Shown here: positions 50,759 to 59,990 of the stretch, in pieces
How the letters are laid out: each line of letters starts with the position of its first letter
Numbering within the stretch: position 1 is the stretch's first letter
Origin: UBA5078 sp051252515
GTDB taxonomy: Bacteria > Pseudomonadota > Gammaproteobacteria > Pseudomonadales > Pseudohongiellaceae
Assembly (NCBI GenBank): GCA_051252515.1
Contig: JBPOFS010000003.1
Location: 62,001-126,000 of the forward strand
Length of the DNA: 64,000 bases
Reading direction: 5' to 3'
The notes under the pieces: model-generated
What the model saw: the letters and a program-made list of their open reading frames with translations, nothing else
Told to the model about the DNA's origin: nothing
Databases searched by the model: none
Made by a program: the position numbers and the translations under genes

Positions 50759-51111
50759 TAGCCTGCCCGCGAACTTTAATCGGTGGCAATGGACCACCTC
50801 CGATTAAGGTTCAGGGCTTAACGTAAAACCTTCGTGAACTAGACCCGCTCTTAGCAATCAGCGTATCCTTTTTGCTCCTTAGGATCCTCTGACCACAGGA
50901 GCGGGCCTAGCCCGCGCATGATTCCCACTCCTCCTCCCCTCTAATTTTTTCAAGATTTCAAATTTCATCATAATATTTTCAAATTTCGGAAGACGTAGCT
51001 CTTTCTTCACGCTATTTTCCTAGGCTAACGCTACAGATGTGGCGTTGAATACAATAATAGACGCGCTAACCGTGCAGTTTCGCCTTACAGCGCTATGTTG
51101 AGGGTTTTTTT
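50759..51111. other. 353-bp intergenic region with a hairpin and REP-like copy 4
   Basis: After ibpA, AACTTTAATCGG (from 50771) pairs with CCGATTAAGGTT, forming a large stem without a T-run. GCGGGC-CTA-GCCCGC at 50901-50915, preceded by ACAGGA, is a REP-like palindrome. The remainder is A-T-rich and presumably holds the promoter of the next gene. I see no coding sequence. Confidence 0.5.
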
Positions 51112-52092
51112 ATGATTCAAGGGTCATTTCAGTCTTCGTTATTTACAATTTCACGAGATCTTCGTTCAACTCTTTGTCGCACTGGTATAGTCACATTATT
51201 CGCCATGCTCGTTGCGCTTCCCGCTCATGCCCAAACCTATATAAAGGGCCAATATGTTGAGCCTGCGTATGAGGGATGGTGGGAGAACGACGACGGCACC
51301 TATAGCTTCATTTTTGGTTACCACAATGAGAACTGGGAAGAAGAGCTAGATATCCCTGTAGGTGATGACAATTTCTTCGAACCTGGTGCTGCCGATCGCG
51401 GCCAACCAACGCATTTCTTACCTCGTCGCAATCGCTTCACATTTGAAGTGAGAGTGCCTGCCGACTGGGGAGACAAAGAACTGGCATGGACGTTAACAAG
51501 CAACGGGGTGACCCGTGTCGCGTATGCAACCCTAGAACGAGATTATGTGGTAGATAACGTTGTTATTGCCTCTGAAACAGGTTCTTTGGGAGCCGGCACA
51601 AGTAGCCCTGAATCTCGCGCCAACGTCGCTCCTACTCTAATTGTCCAAGGCGATCGCGCAGGTGGCGAGATCATTCGACGAGTCCGTGTTGGTGAACCAT
51701 TATTGATAGAAGCATTGGTCGAAGATGATGGCCTGCCTAAGCCAAGAGCAACGTCTAGCCGAATTGCCGGCTTAGATGCCAAATTGCGACTTTTGACACC
51801 ACCATCGCAGGTGACTGTGGGCAAAACTAACGGATTATTCCTTTCTTGGAATGTCTATCGAGGCGATGGCCAAGTCGAATTTGATCCGCCCCAAATTAAA
51901 CCCTGGGAAGACACTCGTGCCTCTGCCAATTCCCCTTGGGGCGCCCTGTGGACTCCACCGGAGATTCCAAGCGACGGTATGTATCGCACGAACGTCACTT
52001 TCTCAGAGCCAGGCACCTATACTCTATGGGGACGCGCTGACGATGGCGGCTTGTACCACGATGAATACATTACGGTAATCGTCTCTGAGTAA
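51112..52092 (+). CDS. Secreted protein of unknown function
   Basis: The 326-residue protein has a signal peptide with an extended N region (about 1-40, cleaving after PAHAQ). The mature protein is beta-rich and aromatic: WWENDDGTYSFIFGYHNENW, FLPRRNRFTFEVRVP, and a C-terminal Ig-like-looking segment (MYRTNVTFSEPGTYTLWGRADDGG). No catalytic motif is seen. GAGGG lies before the ATG. A terminator-like hairpin follows, then the membrane AraC gene on the same strand. Confidence 0.65.
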   Translation: MIQGSFQSSLFTISRDLRSTLCRTGIVTLFAMLVALPAHAQTYIKGQYVEPAYEGWWENDDGTYSFIFGYHNENWEEELDIPVGDDNFFEPGAADRGQPTHFLPRRNRFTFEVRVPADWGDKELAWTLTSNGVTRVAYATLERDYVVDNVVIASETGSLGAGTSSPESRANVAPTLIVQGDRAGGEIIRRVRVGEPLLIEALVEDDGLPKPRATSSRIAGLDAKLRLLTPPSQVTVGKTNGLFLSWNVYRGDGQVEFDPPQIKPWEDTRASANSPWGALWTPPEIPSDGMYRTNVTFSEPGTYTLWGRADDGGLYHDEYITVIVSE

Positions 52093-52120
52093 GTAGGTTT
52101 CACCATTGTTCTAAATTGCG

Positions 52121-52158
52121 AGCCTAGCCCCTTTCTATGTCGAAAAGCGGGCTAGGCT
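52121..52158 (+). terminator. Hairpin after the secreted protein gene
   Basis: AGCCTAGCCC and GGGCTAGGCT form a perfect 10-bp stem over an 18-base loop, 28 bases after the stop at 52092, followed by TCTCCT. Probable terminator; its core (GCCTAGCCC) also resembles the REP-like family. Confidence 0.55.
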
Positions 52159-52277
52159 TCTCCTAAATGCCCCCCCTTCCTGAACGAATCCCCCATTACA
52201 GTTTTGTTTGCATATTGGCGCCTATCATGGCTTTATAAGCCCCAATAATGAAAACTATAATAAAATAGGGGTGTGTC

Positions 52278-53408
52278 ATGCTCGGTATGAGTCTGAATAC
52301 CATCGGTGCGTTAGCTTTATCGCAACTGGCGTTCATGTGTCTGTTCTTTACCCTCAACCACAGAGGTCAAGTTATAGGGAGACTAGTTGCTCTTTATAGT
52401 TTCTGCTTTGCCGCTCACGTCTTGTCTATGAGCATCGCCAGTGAATCCCACCCTATCGTTGTCTTTTTGTTGATGCGCGCAGCCACACTCGCCCCTGCTG
52501 CCCTTTGGCTTCTGGCGGTGTATCTATTTGTCGATAATCCACGCGTACCCAAATCGATTATGGGTTTAATCGTCTTTTATGTCGTTTTGCGCGGAATCGG
52601 CTCGGTCATAGGTACTGGCAACACGCCAGCATTAGAAGCTGTTTACGTCGTGGGCCATATAGTCCCACAGCTCATTATGATGGGCTTCTGCTTTCACGCC
52701 GTCTATCTGGCCATTCAGGATCTAGGCAATGACCTAGTCGAATCACGGCGCCGCGTTCGTGTGCCATTCGTGATCGCCATGGGCCTGTTAGTAGTAGCAA
52801 TTCTAATTCGAGGGCTTATTGTCGCTTTTGGACATTATGCAGAGTTTCTATCATTCAGCATCGCCCCTATGCCGAACGAGCTGCTCTTCTTCTATATGTT
52901 TGTAATTACTACTGCTTTCAATATCAGTTGCATGCGCTTACGCAGCGATGCCCTGCAAGTCATCAACATAACGCCCGAGCAACAATCTCGACATCTTAAA
53001 CCCGTGCCTAATACTTCGATTAAAAACGACAGCCCGGCTTTAGTGCAGCGAATTTACGATGTCCTCAAAGAGGAGAAGTTGTACACACGGCCAGGACTGA
53101 CCATTGGAGAGTTAGCCAAACGTTTATCCTTGCAAGAATACCGTTTACGCCGTTTGATCAATAAACAATTAGGGTATCGCAATTTTAATCAATTTTTGAA
53201 TGAACTACGGATCGATGAGGCATGCCGAAGATTGGCTGAACCCTCCGATCATCGCGAGCAGATTGCCAACATCGCGTACGACGTTGGCTACTCTGCCCTA
53301 TCCTCTTTTAACAAAGCCTTTAAAGACCTTAGACTCGTGACGCCAACTCAGTATCGAGACAACGCTCAGCAAGAGTCAAATGAGCAAGCCAAGAGCCAAA
53401 CTAATTAA
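52278..53408 (+). CDS. Membrane-anchored AraC-family regulator
   Basis: The 376-residue protein has about six or seven hydrophobic segments in residues 5-225 and a C-terminal AraC-type double helix-turn-helix (about 270-365: LYTRPGLTIGELAKRLSLQE, YRLRRLINKQLGYRNFNQFL, IANIAYDVGYSALSSFNKAF). This combination suggests a one-component membrane sensor controlling transcription. Its signal and targets are unknown; the upstream secreted protein gene is a candidate. Its last codons overlap the convergent DUF1015 gene by four bases. Confidence 0.85.
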   Translation: MLGMSLNTIGALALSQLAFMCLFFTLNHRGQVIGRLVALYSFCFAAHVLSMSIASESHPIVVFLLMRAATLAPAALWLLAVYLFVDNPRVPKSIMGLIVFYVVLRGIGSVIGTGNTPALEAVYVVGHIVPQLIMMGFCFHAVYLAIQDLGNDLVESRRRVRVPFVIAMGLLVVAILIRGLIVAFGHYAEFLSFSIAPMPNELLFFYMFVITTAFNISCMRLRSDALQVINITPEQQSRHLKPVPNTSIKNDSPALVQRIYDVLKEEKLYTRPGLTIGELAKRLSLQEYRLRRLINKQLGYRNFNQFLNELRIDEACRRLAEPSDHREQIANIAYDVGYSALSSFNKAFKDLRLVTPTQYRDNAQQESNEQAKSQTN

Positions 53409-54649
53409 TCGAGCATATGCACAAAAAGGCCGCTTTTGAGCTTCGGTTCAAACCAAGTAGATTTAGGCGGCATCACCTCGCCCGCATCTGCCACCGCTAA
53501 CAAGCTTTGAATTGAGGTTGGATAAATCGCAAACGCTAATTGAAACTCACCTGAGTTAACGCGCTTTTCCAGCTCACCTAAACCGCGAATGCCACCAACG
53601 AAATCGATGCGCTTATCAAGGCGTTGATCTTCGATTCCGAGCACTGGTGAGAATAAGTTCTCTTGCAGAATGCTAACGTCCAAGCGTCGCACTGGATCGT
53701 TTTCATCCCACAAGCCTTCGATTATATCGAGCACATACCATTGTGCGTTCAAATACAAAGTAAATTGATGCTCATGTGCTGGTTTAATCGCGCCACTTGG
53801 ACTTTCTTTAACATTGAAGCACGCTTGGATTTTATCTAGAAATTCCTCCTCACTTAAACCATTCAAATCTTTAATGACACGGTTGTAATCTAGAATTTGC
53901 ATCTGATTATCAGGGAAAATAACGCTCGAGAAAAAATTATAGGCTTCCTCACCAGTGTGAGTCGGATTCGCCGCTTTGCGTAAATTTTTCACGCGCTGGG
54001 CAGCTGCCGAACGATGATGACCGTCGGCTACGTATAGGCAATCAACCTGATCGAAAGCGGTTTGAATCTTATCCACAAACCCTTCATCAGACACTACCCA
54101 AAAGACATGTTGATTACCGTCATCGGACACGAAATCATACTCTGGTGTCGTCGCGGTGACTTGAGCGATCAACTCATCGATATCAGCTCTAGCACGATAA
54201 GTTAGAAATACAGGGCCAACTTGCGCGCCTAACGTATTGATGTGGTTAACCCGATCATCTTCTTTTACGGGTCTTGTAAATTCATGTTTCTTAATGAGGT
54301 CTTGTTCGTATGCCTCCACCGAGGCAGCGGCCACAAGGCCAACTTGCGAATGCTCTCCCATCACTTGTTTGTAGACGTAGAAACACGCACTTGAATCCCT
54401 CAGCATGATCCCTTCATTGATAAACTTTTGCAGATTATCGGCCCCACGTTGATAGACACGCGGATCATAAACGTCGATGGCAGTATCCACATCGATTTCG
54501 GGTTTATTAATACGCAGAAAACTCACGTCGTTCCCCATAGCCATTGCAAACGCTTCTTCACGATTAAGCACATCGTAGGGAGGTGCGGCTACACGTGCGG
54601 CAATATCCTTCTTCGGTCTTAAAGCAATAAAAGGTCTGATCAACTTCAT
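53405..54649 (-). CDS. DUF1015 family protein
   Basis: The 414-residue protein matches DUF1015: MKLIRPFIALRPKKDIAARV, PPYDVLNREEAF, FLRINKPE, RPVKEDDRVNHI, ADGHHRSAAAQRV and KIDFVGGIRGLGELE. Bacterial members often sit near serine or phosphoserine metabolism genes, but no such gene is adjacent and the biochemical role is not established. AAGGA precedes the ATG at 54649; a longer frame upstream lacks a site. Confidence 0.85.
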   Translation of the reverse strand: MKLIRPFIALRPKKDIAARVAAPPYDVLNREEAFAMAMGNDVSFLRINKPEIDVDTAIDVYDPRVYQRGADNLQKFINEGIMLRDSSACFYVYKQVMGEHSQVGLVAAASVEAYEQDLIKKHEFTRPVKEDDRVNHINTLGAQVGPVFLTYRARADIDELIAQVTATTPEYDFVSDDGNQHVFWVVSDEGFVDKIQTAFDQVDCLYVADGHHRSAAAQRVKNLRKAANPTHTGEEAYNFFSSVIFPDNQMQILDYNRVIKDLNGLSEEEFLDKIQACFNVKESPSGAIKPAHEHQFTLYLNAQWYVLDIIEGLWDENDPVRRLDVSILQENLFSPVLGIEDQRLDKRIDFVGGIRGLGELEKRVNSGEFQLAFAIYPTSIQSLLAVADAGEVMPPKSTWFEPKLKSGLFVHMLD

Positions 54650-54683
54650 TTCGAATCCTTGTGGAGTAGTCAATTCATTGTAC

Positions 54684-56663
54684 TTATTTACGATCAAAAA
54701 CGAATACGGCATCCCAGTCTTCAGGCAAGTGACGCTTATTTAGGTAGGTCATGCGTTCTAGGTATACTGAATACAAACTCGCGGATTGCTCCGATTGCGG
54801 CAAGGCCTGCTGTAGTTTTTCGAATTTTTCGATTGCCTGCTCCCAATGCTGTGCTCGGTAGGACTCAAGCGCACTGGAAAAATCGGCCAGCTCATCTTTT
54901 TGCGCAGCTGTCATCGCATCGCTAATACCTATGACTTCAAAGATTCTAACAGGCTCTGTTTTACCTGCAACTCGCACGAGATCTAACTCACGATACACAA
55001 ATTCTGGCGCATGCTGCGCTGTCACACCACTGACAATATTCGCGGTGTTGTATTTACGTGTAAGCCCTTCTAAGCGTGCCCCTAAATTTACAGAGTCGCC
55101 AATGACGGTATAGTTCAATCGGTTCTGTGACCCAAGATTTCCCGCCACCACTAAACCGGTATGAACACCAATACCGGCCTCCATCAAGCCAAGGCCTTCT
55201 TCTCGATGAATCTTATTCAGTTGCACCATGCATGCCTGAATTTCCAACGCGGCTTGAACAGCATTTTGAGCATCATTAGGGCGGTTCAAAGGAGCACCGA
55301 AAAGTGCCATCACAGAATCGCCCGTATATTTATCGACGACACCGTGATTATCTTCTATGACTTTAGTAATAGCACTTAGGTAGCGATTCAATAAGGTCAG
55401 AACAGCCTCTGGTGCGGCGCTCTCACAGAGTGTCGTAAACCCTTTGATGTCCGCGAACAAAACTGTGACGACTTTCTCTTCCCCCCCTAGCTCTATCGTT
55501 TTACTTAGCAACTCTTCCGCGATCTCATGAGATACCACCTTGCCTAGCAGATCGCGTACTTTTTCTTTCTCTGCCAAACCCAAAGCCATGTGATTCACAG
55601 AGCTTGCCAACTGACTGATCTCATCACGTCCAGCAACATCGACAGTTTGTCCAAAATCGCCTTCTTCGATTTGTTTAACCCGTTTGGCTAGGTCAAGAAT
55701 TGGTCTTGTGACCGAGCGCGCTAGTAGCACAACTACCACCAAACTCAAACCAATCACGACTAAATAAAATTGTAGTAGGCCACGCTGAAAGGCTTCAAGA
55801 TTTTCGATATTTTCGTTATAGGACTTTTGAATGACGGCCACGATTTGCAAGGGATCTCCCTGCTGCCCATACAGAGGGCGCATCAAGGTACCATACTCAC
55901 CATCGCCTAATAGGATACGTTGCGTATCGGTATACGTCATACCAGTTAACTGTAGCTGATCGGTTAAGCGCATCTGATCATCTGCACTAAGGGTAGACGC
56001 GATGACCTGTACCTCGGGCACTTGTACGCGAGAGTTTTGTTCATCGGCGTTCACATACTCCACAATAGAGACATCTGAAACGATACTTTGCTTAACCGTA
56101 TCGGTAAATCGATTATCCAGCGGAAAGCCACCAAAAATCCATGCAACAGGTGTTGGTAAAAATAATGGAATCACTGTGATCTGATAAGGCACTCCAGAGA
56201 CATTGATAATTGCATCCCCTATACCGTCCATACTATTCGCAGCGAGATCCATCAACTCTAACCACTCGCCTTCCAAGGATTCAAACCCTTGAATTTTGGT
56301 ATCGATGATCACCTCACCTGTCATTGACGCTATCAACATCATGTCCGCCGCTCCCAGTGAGCGAAGCAAAATATTATCCGCTGCGTCGATGATGGTATAG
56401 GGATCTCCTGTTCCAAAGGCGTTACGAAAACCCCAGTCTCGCGTCATCGTACTGGTGATCGTCAACAAGGTATTCTTATGTTCTTCACGCGTGAAATCAA
56501 AAACGTCAGCCCCTAACTCAAGGTAACTGTCGATGGTATCGGTCGTATATTGGTTGTTTTCACGATTGACGAAAACATAGATTCCTAGCAAGACAGGTAG
56601 CATCAATGCCAATAGAAATACTAAGAGACGTGTACGGAAGCTGCGAAAGGAAAAAATTGCCAT
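54684..56663 (-). CDS. Membrane adenylate/guanylate cyclase (class III) with HAMP domain
   Basis: The 659-residue protein has an N-terminal membrane helix (about 12-31), an extracytoplasmic sensor (about 40-285), a second helix (about 295-315), a HAMP linker, and a class III cyclase domain at about 395-580. The cyclase has VLFADIKGFTTL with a metal Asp, YTGDSVMALFGAP and NYTVIGDSVNLGARLEGLTR. It probably makes cyclic AMP in response to a periplasmic signal. The cupredoxin-like gene lies 17 bases upstream on the same strand, suggesting a functional pair. Confidence 0.88.
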   Translation of the reverse strand: MAIFSFRSFRTRLLVFLLALMLPVLLGIYVFVNRENNQYTTDTIDSYLELGADVFDFTREEHKNTLLTITSTMTRDWGFRNAFGTGDPYTIIDAADNILLRSLGAADMMLIASMTGEVIIDTKIQGFESLEGEWLELMDLAANSMDGIGDAIINVSGVPYQITVIPLFLPTPVAWIFGGFPLDNRFTDTVKQSIVSDVSIVEYVNADEQNSRVQVPEVQVIASTLSADDQMRLTDQLQLTGMTYTDTQRILLGDGEYGTLMRPLYGQQGDPLQIVAVIQKSYNENIENLEAFQRGLLQFYLVVIGLSLVVVVLLARSVTRPILDLAKRVKQIEEGDFGQTVDVAGRDEISQLASSVNHMALGLAEKEKVRDLLGKVVSHEIAEELLSKTIELGGEEKVVTVLFADIKGFTTLCESAAPEAVLTLLNRYLSAITKVIEDNHGVVDKYTGDSVMALFGAPLNRPNDAQNAVQAALEIQACMVQLNKIHREEGLGLMEAGIGVHTGLVVAGNLGSQNRLNYTVIGDSVNLGARLEGLTRKYNTANIVSGVTAQHAPEFVYRELDLVRVAGKTEPVRIFEVIGISDAMTAAQKDELADFSSALESYRAQHWEQAIEKFEKLQQALPQSEQSASLYSVYLERMTYLNKRHLPEDWDAVFVFDRK

Positions 56664-56679
56664 CAGGGCCGTGTGGACC

Positions 56680-57384
56680 TCATCGATAACGACTACGTGA
56701 GACGTTAGGCGCCCTGCGTAATCGATTATCGCGTTCCAAACTCAATGCCATGCGCAAGGTGCTGGGCTGCGCGTCGTCAAACTCGATACTATGCTGTAAT
56801 GCGTCACTGTCGTGAGACGAACGTGGGTGCCAAATACTCACAGACAACACCCCTTCAGGCACTCCCTCTATGAGAGCTTGACCGTTCGCATCTGTTTTCA
56901 CTACCAACGTAGTTTGTGCCACATAGATATAGCCGAGCATCCAATCATGAATATTGCAGCCCAACTCCACGATGCCTATCTGCTCAAAAATTTGCGAAAA
57001 ATCCACACTTCGACCATTGCCATAAAGTGGCAATTCAAAAACTTTTGCGGGAGAGAATGAATAAACGTGATGCAAAATATCATCACTATTGGGGAAGAAG
57101 ACACGGCTACCAACATTCACCACGGTAACGTTATCAATAAACTCTTTTTCAACTTGATCGACACTGTACTCAGAGGTACTAGAGAACTCATTTTGCAACA
57201 CAATGGGCAAATGCACTTCGACGACGGCATCTTCTAATGGCAATCCGGTTTCAGCGTCTTGTAGGGAGATACGCAATTGAGCCGCCTGTACAGCCGATGC
57301 GCTAGTGGCGAGCATAAGAATGGCTAATAACCAGGAAGCCCGTAGATGTGAAAGTCTGATGGAAAGTAAACGTGCAAAGCCCAT
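56680..57384 (-). CDS. Cupredoxin-like periplasmic protein (methylamine utilisation type)
   Basis: The 234-residue protein has a signal peptide (about 1-34, cleaving near VQAAQ). A cupredoxin-like fold is suggested by His in DDILHHVYSFS and by GCNIHDWMLGYIYV, which supplies Cys, His and a nearby Met as a type 1 copper site would. Related proteins are often called methylamine utilisation protein, but no methylamine dehydrogenase genes are here. It is 17 bases upstream of the cyclase, so it may feed the cyclase sensor. Confidence 0.75.
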   Translation of the reverse strand: MGFARLLSIRLSHLRASWLLAILMLATSASAVQAAQLRISLQDAETGLPLEDAVVEVHLPIVLQNEFSSTSEYSVDQVEKEFIDNVTVVNVGSRVFFPNSDDILHHVYSFSPAKVFELPLYGNGRSVDFSQIFEQIGIVELGCNIHDWMLGYIYVAQTTLVVKTDANGQALIEGVPEGVLSVSIWHPRSSHDSDALQHSIEFDDAQPSTLRMALSLERDNRLRRAPNVSRSRYR

Positions 57385-57458
57385 TTAAGTCTATCCTCGC
57401 CAGTCTTTGCTGATAGCGACACTAAAGGCATCTGTTAAATATCAGCGATATGGCAGGA

Positions 57459-57938
57459 TTATAACTCAAGATTACCGCGTAGAACCCGCGATATCTGCTC
57501 GGATGCAAAACCGCGTGAAAGACAAAACCGAAACAACTTTTGCCGTGCCTTAGTATCGAGCTGGGAGACAGTCACATACTGGCTTTTACGCTCTATCAAG
57601 TGATGAAGGCTAGTGCTCCACTGCTCATCGCCTGCGTGCAAATGGGCGTCAATCTGCACATTGCTAACGCCTTTATGGCGCAATTCTTGAGCGATGAGTA
57701 GCGGACCAAACCCACGATTTCGCCTATAGCGCACATACGCTTCGGTAAAACGATCGTCGCTAAGGAGATTATCCTCTTCGAGTTGATCGAGAATTTCCGA
57801 AAACAACGCCTCATGATCGGCGTATTTACGCTTGAGCTTGTCGTACAGCTCGCTGCGAGAATGCTCGCGACGCGCCAGAAAATCCATTGCTGAGCGTCGC
57901 AGGCTTGTTCTAAGGGTTTTCTCTGCCGAGGTAAGCAT
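57459..57938 (-). CDS. recX: Regulatory protein RecX
   Basis: The 159-residue protein has the three-helix RecX repeats (ALDFLARREHSRSELYDKL-like, RFTEAYVRYRRNRGFGPL, FRFCLSRGFASEQISRVL). RecX inhibits RecA filament growth. It follows recA by 35 bases, the common arrangement, and is probably SOS-regulated by read-through. Confidence 0.93.
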   Translation of the reverse strand: MLTSAEKTLRTSLRRSAMDFLARREHSRSELYDKLKRKYADHEALFSEILDQLEEDNLLSDDRFTEAYVRYRRNRGFGPLLIAQELRHKGVSNVQIDAHLHAGDEQWSTSLHHLIERKSQYVTVSQLDTKARQKLFRFCLSRGFASEQISRVLRGNLEL

Positions 57939-57973
57939 GACAGTGACCTTTAGGGGAAAGTGAGCTCTTCTAG

Positions 57974-59038
57974 TTACTCGAGTTCACTTTCTTCGTCAAA
58001 CTCGGCTTCTTTAGCCGATTCTTTACTCGTAGGGCCACCCAACATTTGCGCACGGATCTTAGCTTCGATCTCTTGGGCAATAGCTGGATTTTCTTCCAAA
58101 TAATTGGCCGCATTTTTCTTACCTTGGCCTATTTTTTCACCGTTATAGGCATACCAAGCACCGGACTTATCGACCAAGTTAGCTTTAACGCCTAGATCGA
58201 TGACTTCACCCATGTGGTAAATGCCTTTGCCATACATGATTTGGAATTCGGCTTGACGGAAAGGAGGTGCCACTTTGTTCTTCACTACCTTCACGCGGGT
58301 TTCATTGCCCACGACCTCATCGCCCTCTTTAATAGAGCCAATACGACGAATATCCAAACGCACCGAGGCATAGAACTTCAATGCGTTGCCGCCAGTGGTG
58401 GTTTCAGGAGAGCCGAACATTACGCCGATTTTCATACGAATTTGGTTAATGAAGATTACCAATGTATTGGAGTTCTTGATGTTGCCTGTCATTTTTCGCA
58501 ATGCCTGCGACATCAGACGAGCCTGCAAACCCATGTGGCTATCGCCCATATCGCCTTCGATCTCGGCTTTTGGCGTCAAGGCTGCCACGGAGTCGATCAC
58601 CACAACATCGACGGCGCCAGAGCGCACGACCATGTCACAGATCTCAAGTGCTTGTTCGCCTGTATCTGGCTGGCTGACGAGGAGGTTTTCGACATCCACA
58701 CCCAGGTTATTTGCGTAGATAGGGTCCAGTGCATGCTCCGCATCGATGAACGCACACGTGCCGCCCATTCGTTGGCATTCAGCAATGACTTGTAGAGTCA
58801 GTGTGGTTTTACCAGAGGACTCAGGGCCATAGATCTCAACAACACGACCTCGTGGCAAACCGCCAATGCCAAGCGCGATGTCCAGGCCTAATGAACCGGT
58901 AGAGATAGCAGGGATAGACTCGCGTCCTTTATCACCAAGGCGCATCATGGAGCCTTTACCAAACTGACGCTCTATTTGTGAGAGTGCCGCACTGAGGGCT
59001 TTTTCGCGGTTGCTATCTTTCGCTGCGTCTGTGGCCAT
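57974..59038 (-). CDS. recA: Recombinase RecA
   Basis: The 354-residue protein has Walker A GPESSGKTTLT, VVVIDSVAALTPKAEIEG, GLQARLMSQALRKMTG and the acidic C terminus EAEFDEESELE. RecA pairs DNA strands and triggers LexA self-cleavage. A LexA-type box lies 89 bp upstream, and pncC and recX flank it on the same strand. Confidence 0.99.
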   Translation of the reverse strand: MATDAAKDSNREKALSAALSQIERQFGKGSMMRLGDKGRESIPAISTGSLGLDIALGIGGLPRGRVVEIYGPESSGKTTLTLQVIAECQRMGGTCAFIDAEHALDPIYANNLGVDVENLLVSQPDTGEQALEICDMVVRSGAVDVVVIDSVAALTPKAEIEGDMGDSHMGLQARLMSQALRKMTGNIKNSNTLVIFINQIRMKIGVMFGSPETTTGGNALKFYASVRLDIRRIGSIKEGDEVVGNETRVKVVKNKVAPPFRQAEFQIMYGKGIYHMGEVIDLGVKANLVDKSGAWYAYNGEKIGQGKKNAANYLEENPAIAQEIEAKIRAQMLGGPTSKESAKEAEFDEESELE

Positions 59039-59126
59039 AAGATTTTCCTTTAGACTCTAGTGTGTCTTTAAGCTGTTCCAAGTCAGGACGACTGGTTTTC
59101 AATTGCGGATTATTAAAACAAAGAAT

Positions 59127-59146
59127 TACTGTACATTCAACCAGTA
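59127..59146. promoter_or_regulatory. LexA (SOS) box upstream of recA
   Basis: TACTGTACATTCAACCAGTA matches the gammaproteobacterial SOS pattern CTGT-N8-ACAG at all defined bases but one (CCAG) and shares the flanking TA/TA. It lies between pncC and recA. Confidence 0.75.
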
Positions 59147-59192
59147 GATTGAAATATTCCTTAAAGTGGCAGTTACCGCCCTATCGAAACTG

Positions 59193-59717
59193 TTAAATAC
59201 CAGTTTTCGACTGGGTTTTGATGATGTTTAGCATCCCTTCGAGTGCCGCAGTGACACTTTGAGCACGTACTGACTCTCTATCGCCAGCGAAGACTTTCAT
59301 ACACACCTGTGTTTGGATCTCTTGTTCGCTCGTTTGCCATGCCCAAGCAAACCAGACTGTCCCTACTGGTTTTTCTGCACTGCCACCATCAGGGCCGGCA
59401 ATACCACTCGTGGCCACTGCAAAATTCGCTCTTGCATTGCGCAACGCCCCACTTGCCATTGCGGTAACCGTTTCTTCGCTGACAGCCCCCGGAGCCTCAC
59501 TTCCTTCGAAACACGTCATGGGCACCCCTAATAACCGGTGCTTAGCTGTGTTTGAGTAGGTGACAAACCCGGTTTCGAACCATTGTGAGCTACCAGGAAC
59601 ATCAGTAATACAACGAGCAATCCAGCCGCCGGTGCAGGACTCTGCACAACTTATTTGCCAATGCTCGCGCTCTAATAACGCTCCAATTTTCTGACTCAAT
59701 TGATAATGCGGTTGCAT
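59193..59717 (-). CDS. pncC: Nicotinamide-nucleotide amidase PncC (CinA C-terminal domain)
   Basis: The protein of about 174 residues is a stand-alone CinA C-terminal domain: ISCAESCTGGWIARCITDVPGSS, GFVTYSNTAKHRLLGVP, GAVSEETVTAMASGAL, ATSGIAGPDGGSAEKPVGTVWFAW. In E. coli this enzyme deamidates nicotinamide mononucleotide. The order pncC-recA-recX is typical. The ATG at 59717 is preferred; an ATG 11 codons earlier (59750) is possible. Confidence 0.9.
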   Translation of the reverse strand: MQPHYQLSQKIGALLEREHWQISCAESCTGGWIARCITDVPGSSQWFETGFVTYSNTAKHRLLGVPMTCFEGSEAPGAVSEETVTAMASGALRNARANFAVATSGIAGPDGGSAEKPVGTVWFAWAWQTSEQEIQTQVCMKVFAGDRESVRAQSVTAALEGMLNIIKTQSKTGI

Positions 59718-59990
59718 ACTTATGCTCGTTAAAGGTTCTACAAGGACCATCTATGTGTATGAGCATAGCAAAGATTAGCCGCTTGTCATTAACGTGCTAC
59801 AACAAGCCAAATTTTCGACAGTTGCCGGTAATGCTTAAGAAGCCTAAAACTCCCCTAAAAGCCCTCAAATTCACGGGATTTGACCCAACGAAGGCACAAA
59901 AAATCACTTCTTAGCATTGGTCATCGAATTCCCATCAAGGCTAGAATGGCCCTTATAAAATACAGCGCCAAGAAATAGAAGGACTACCTA

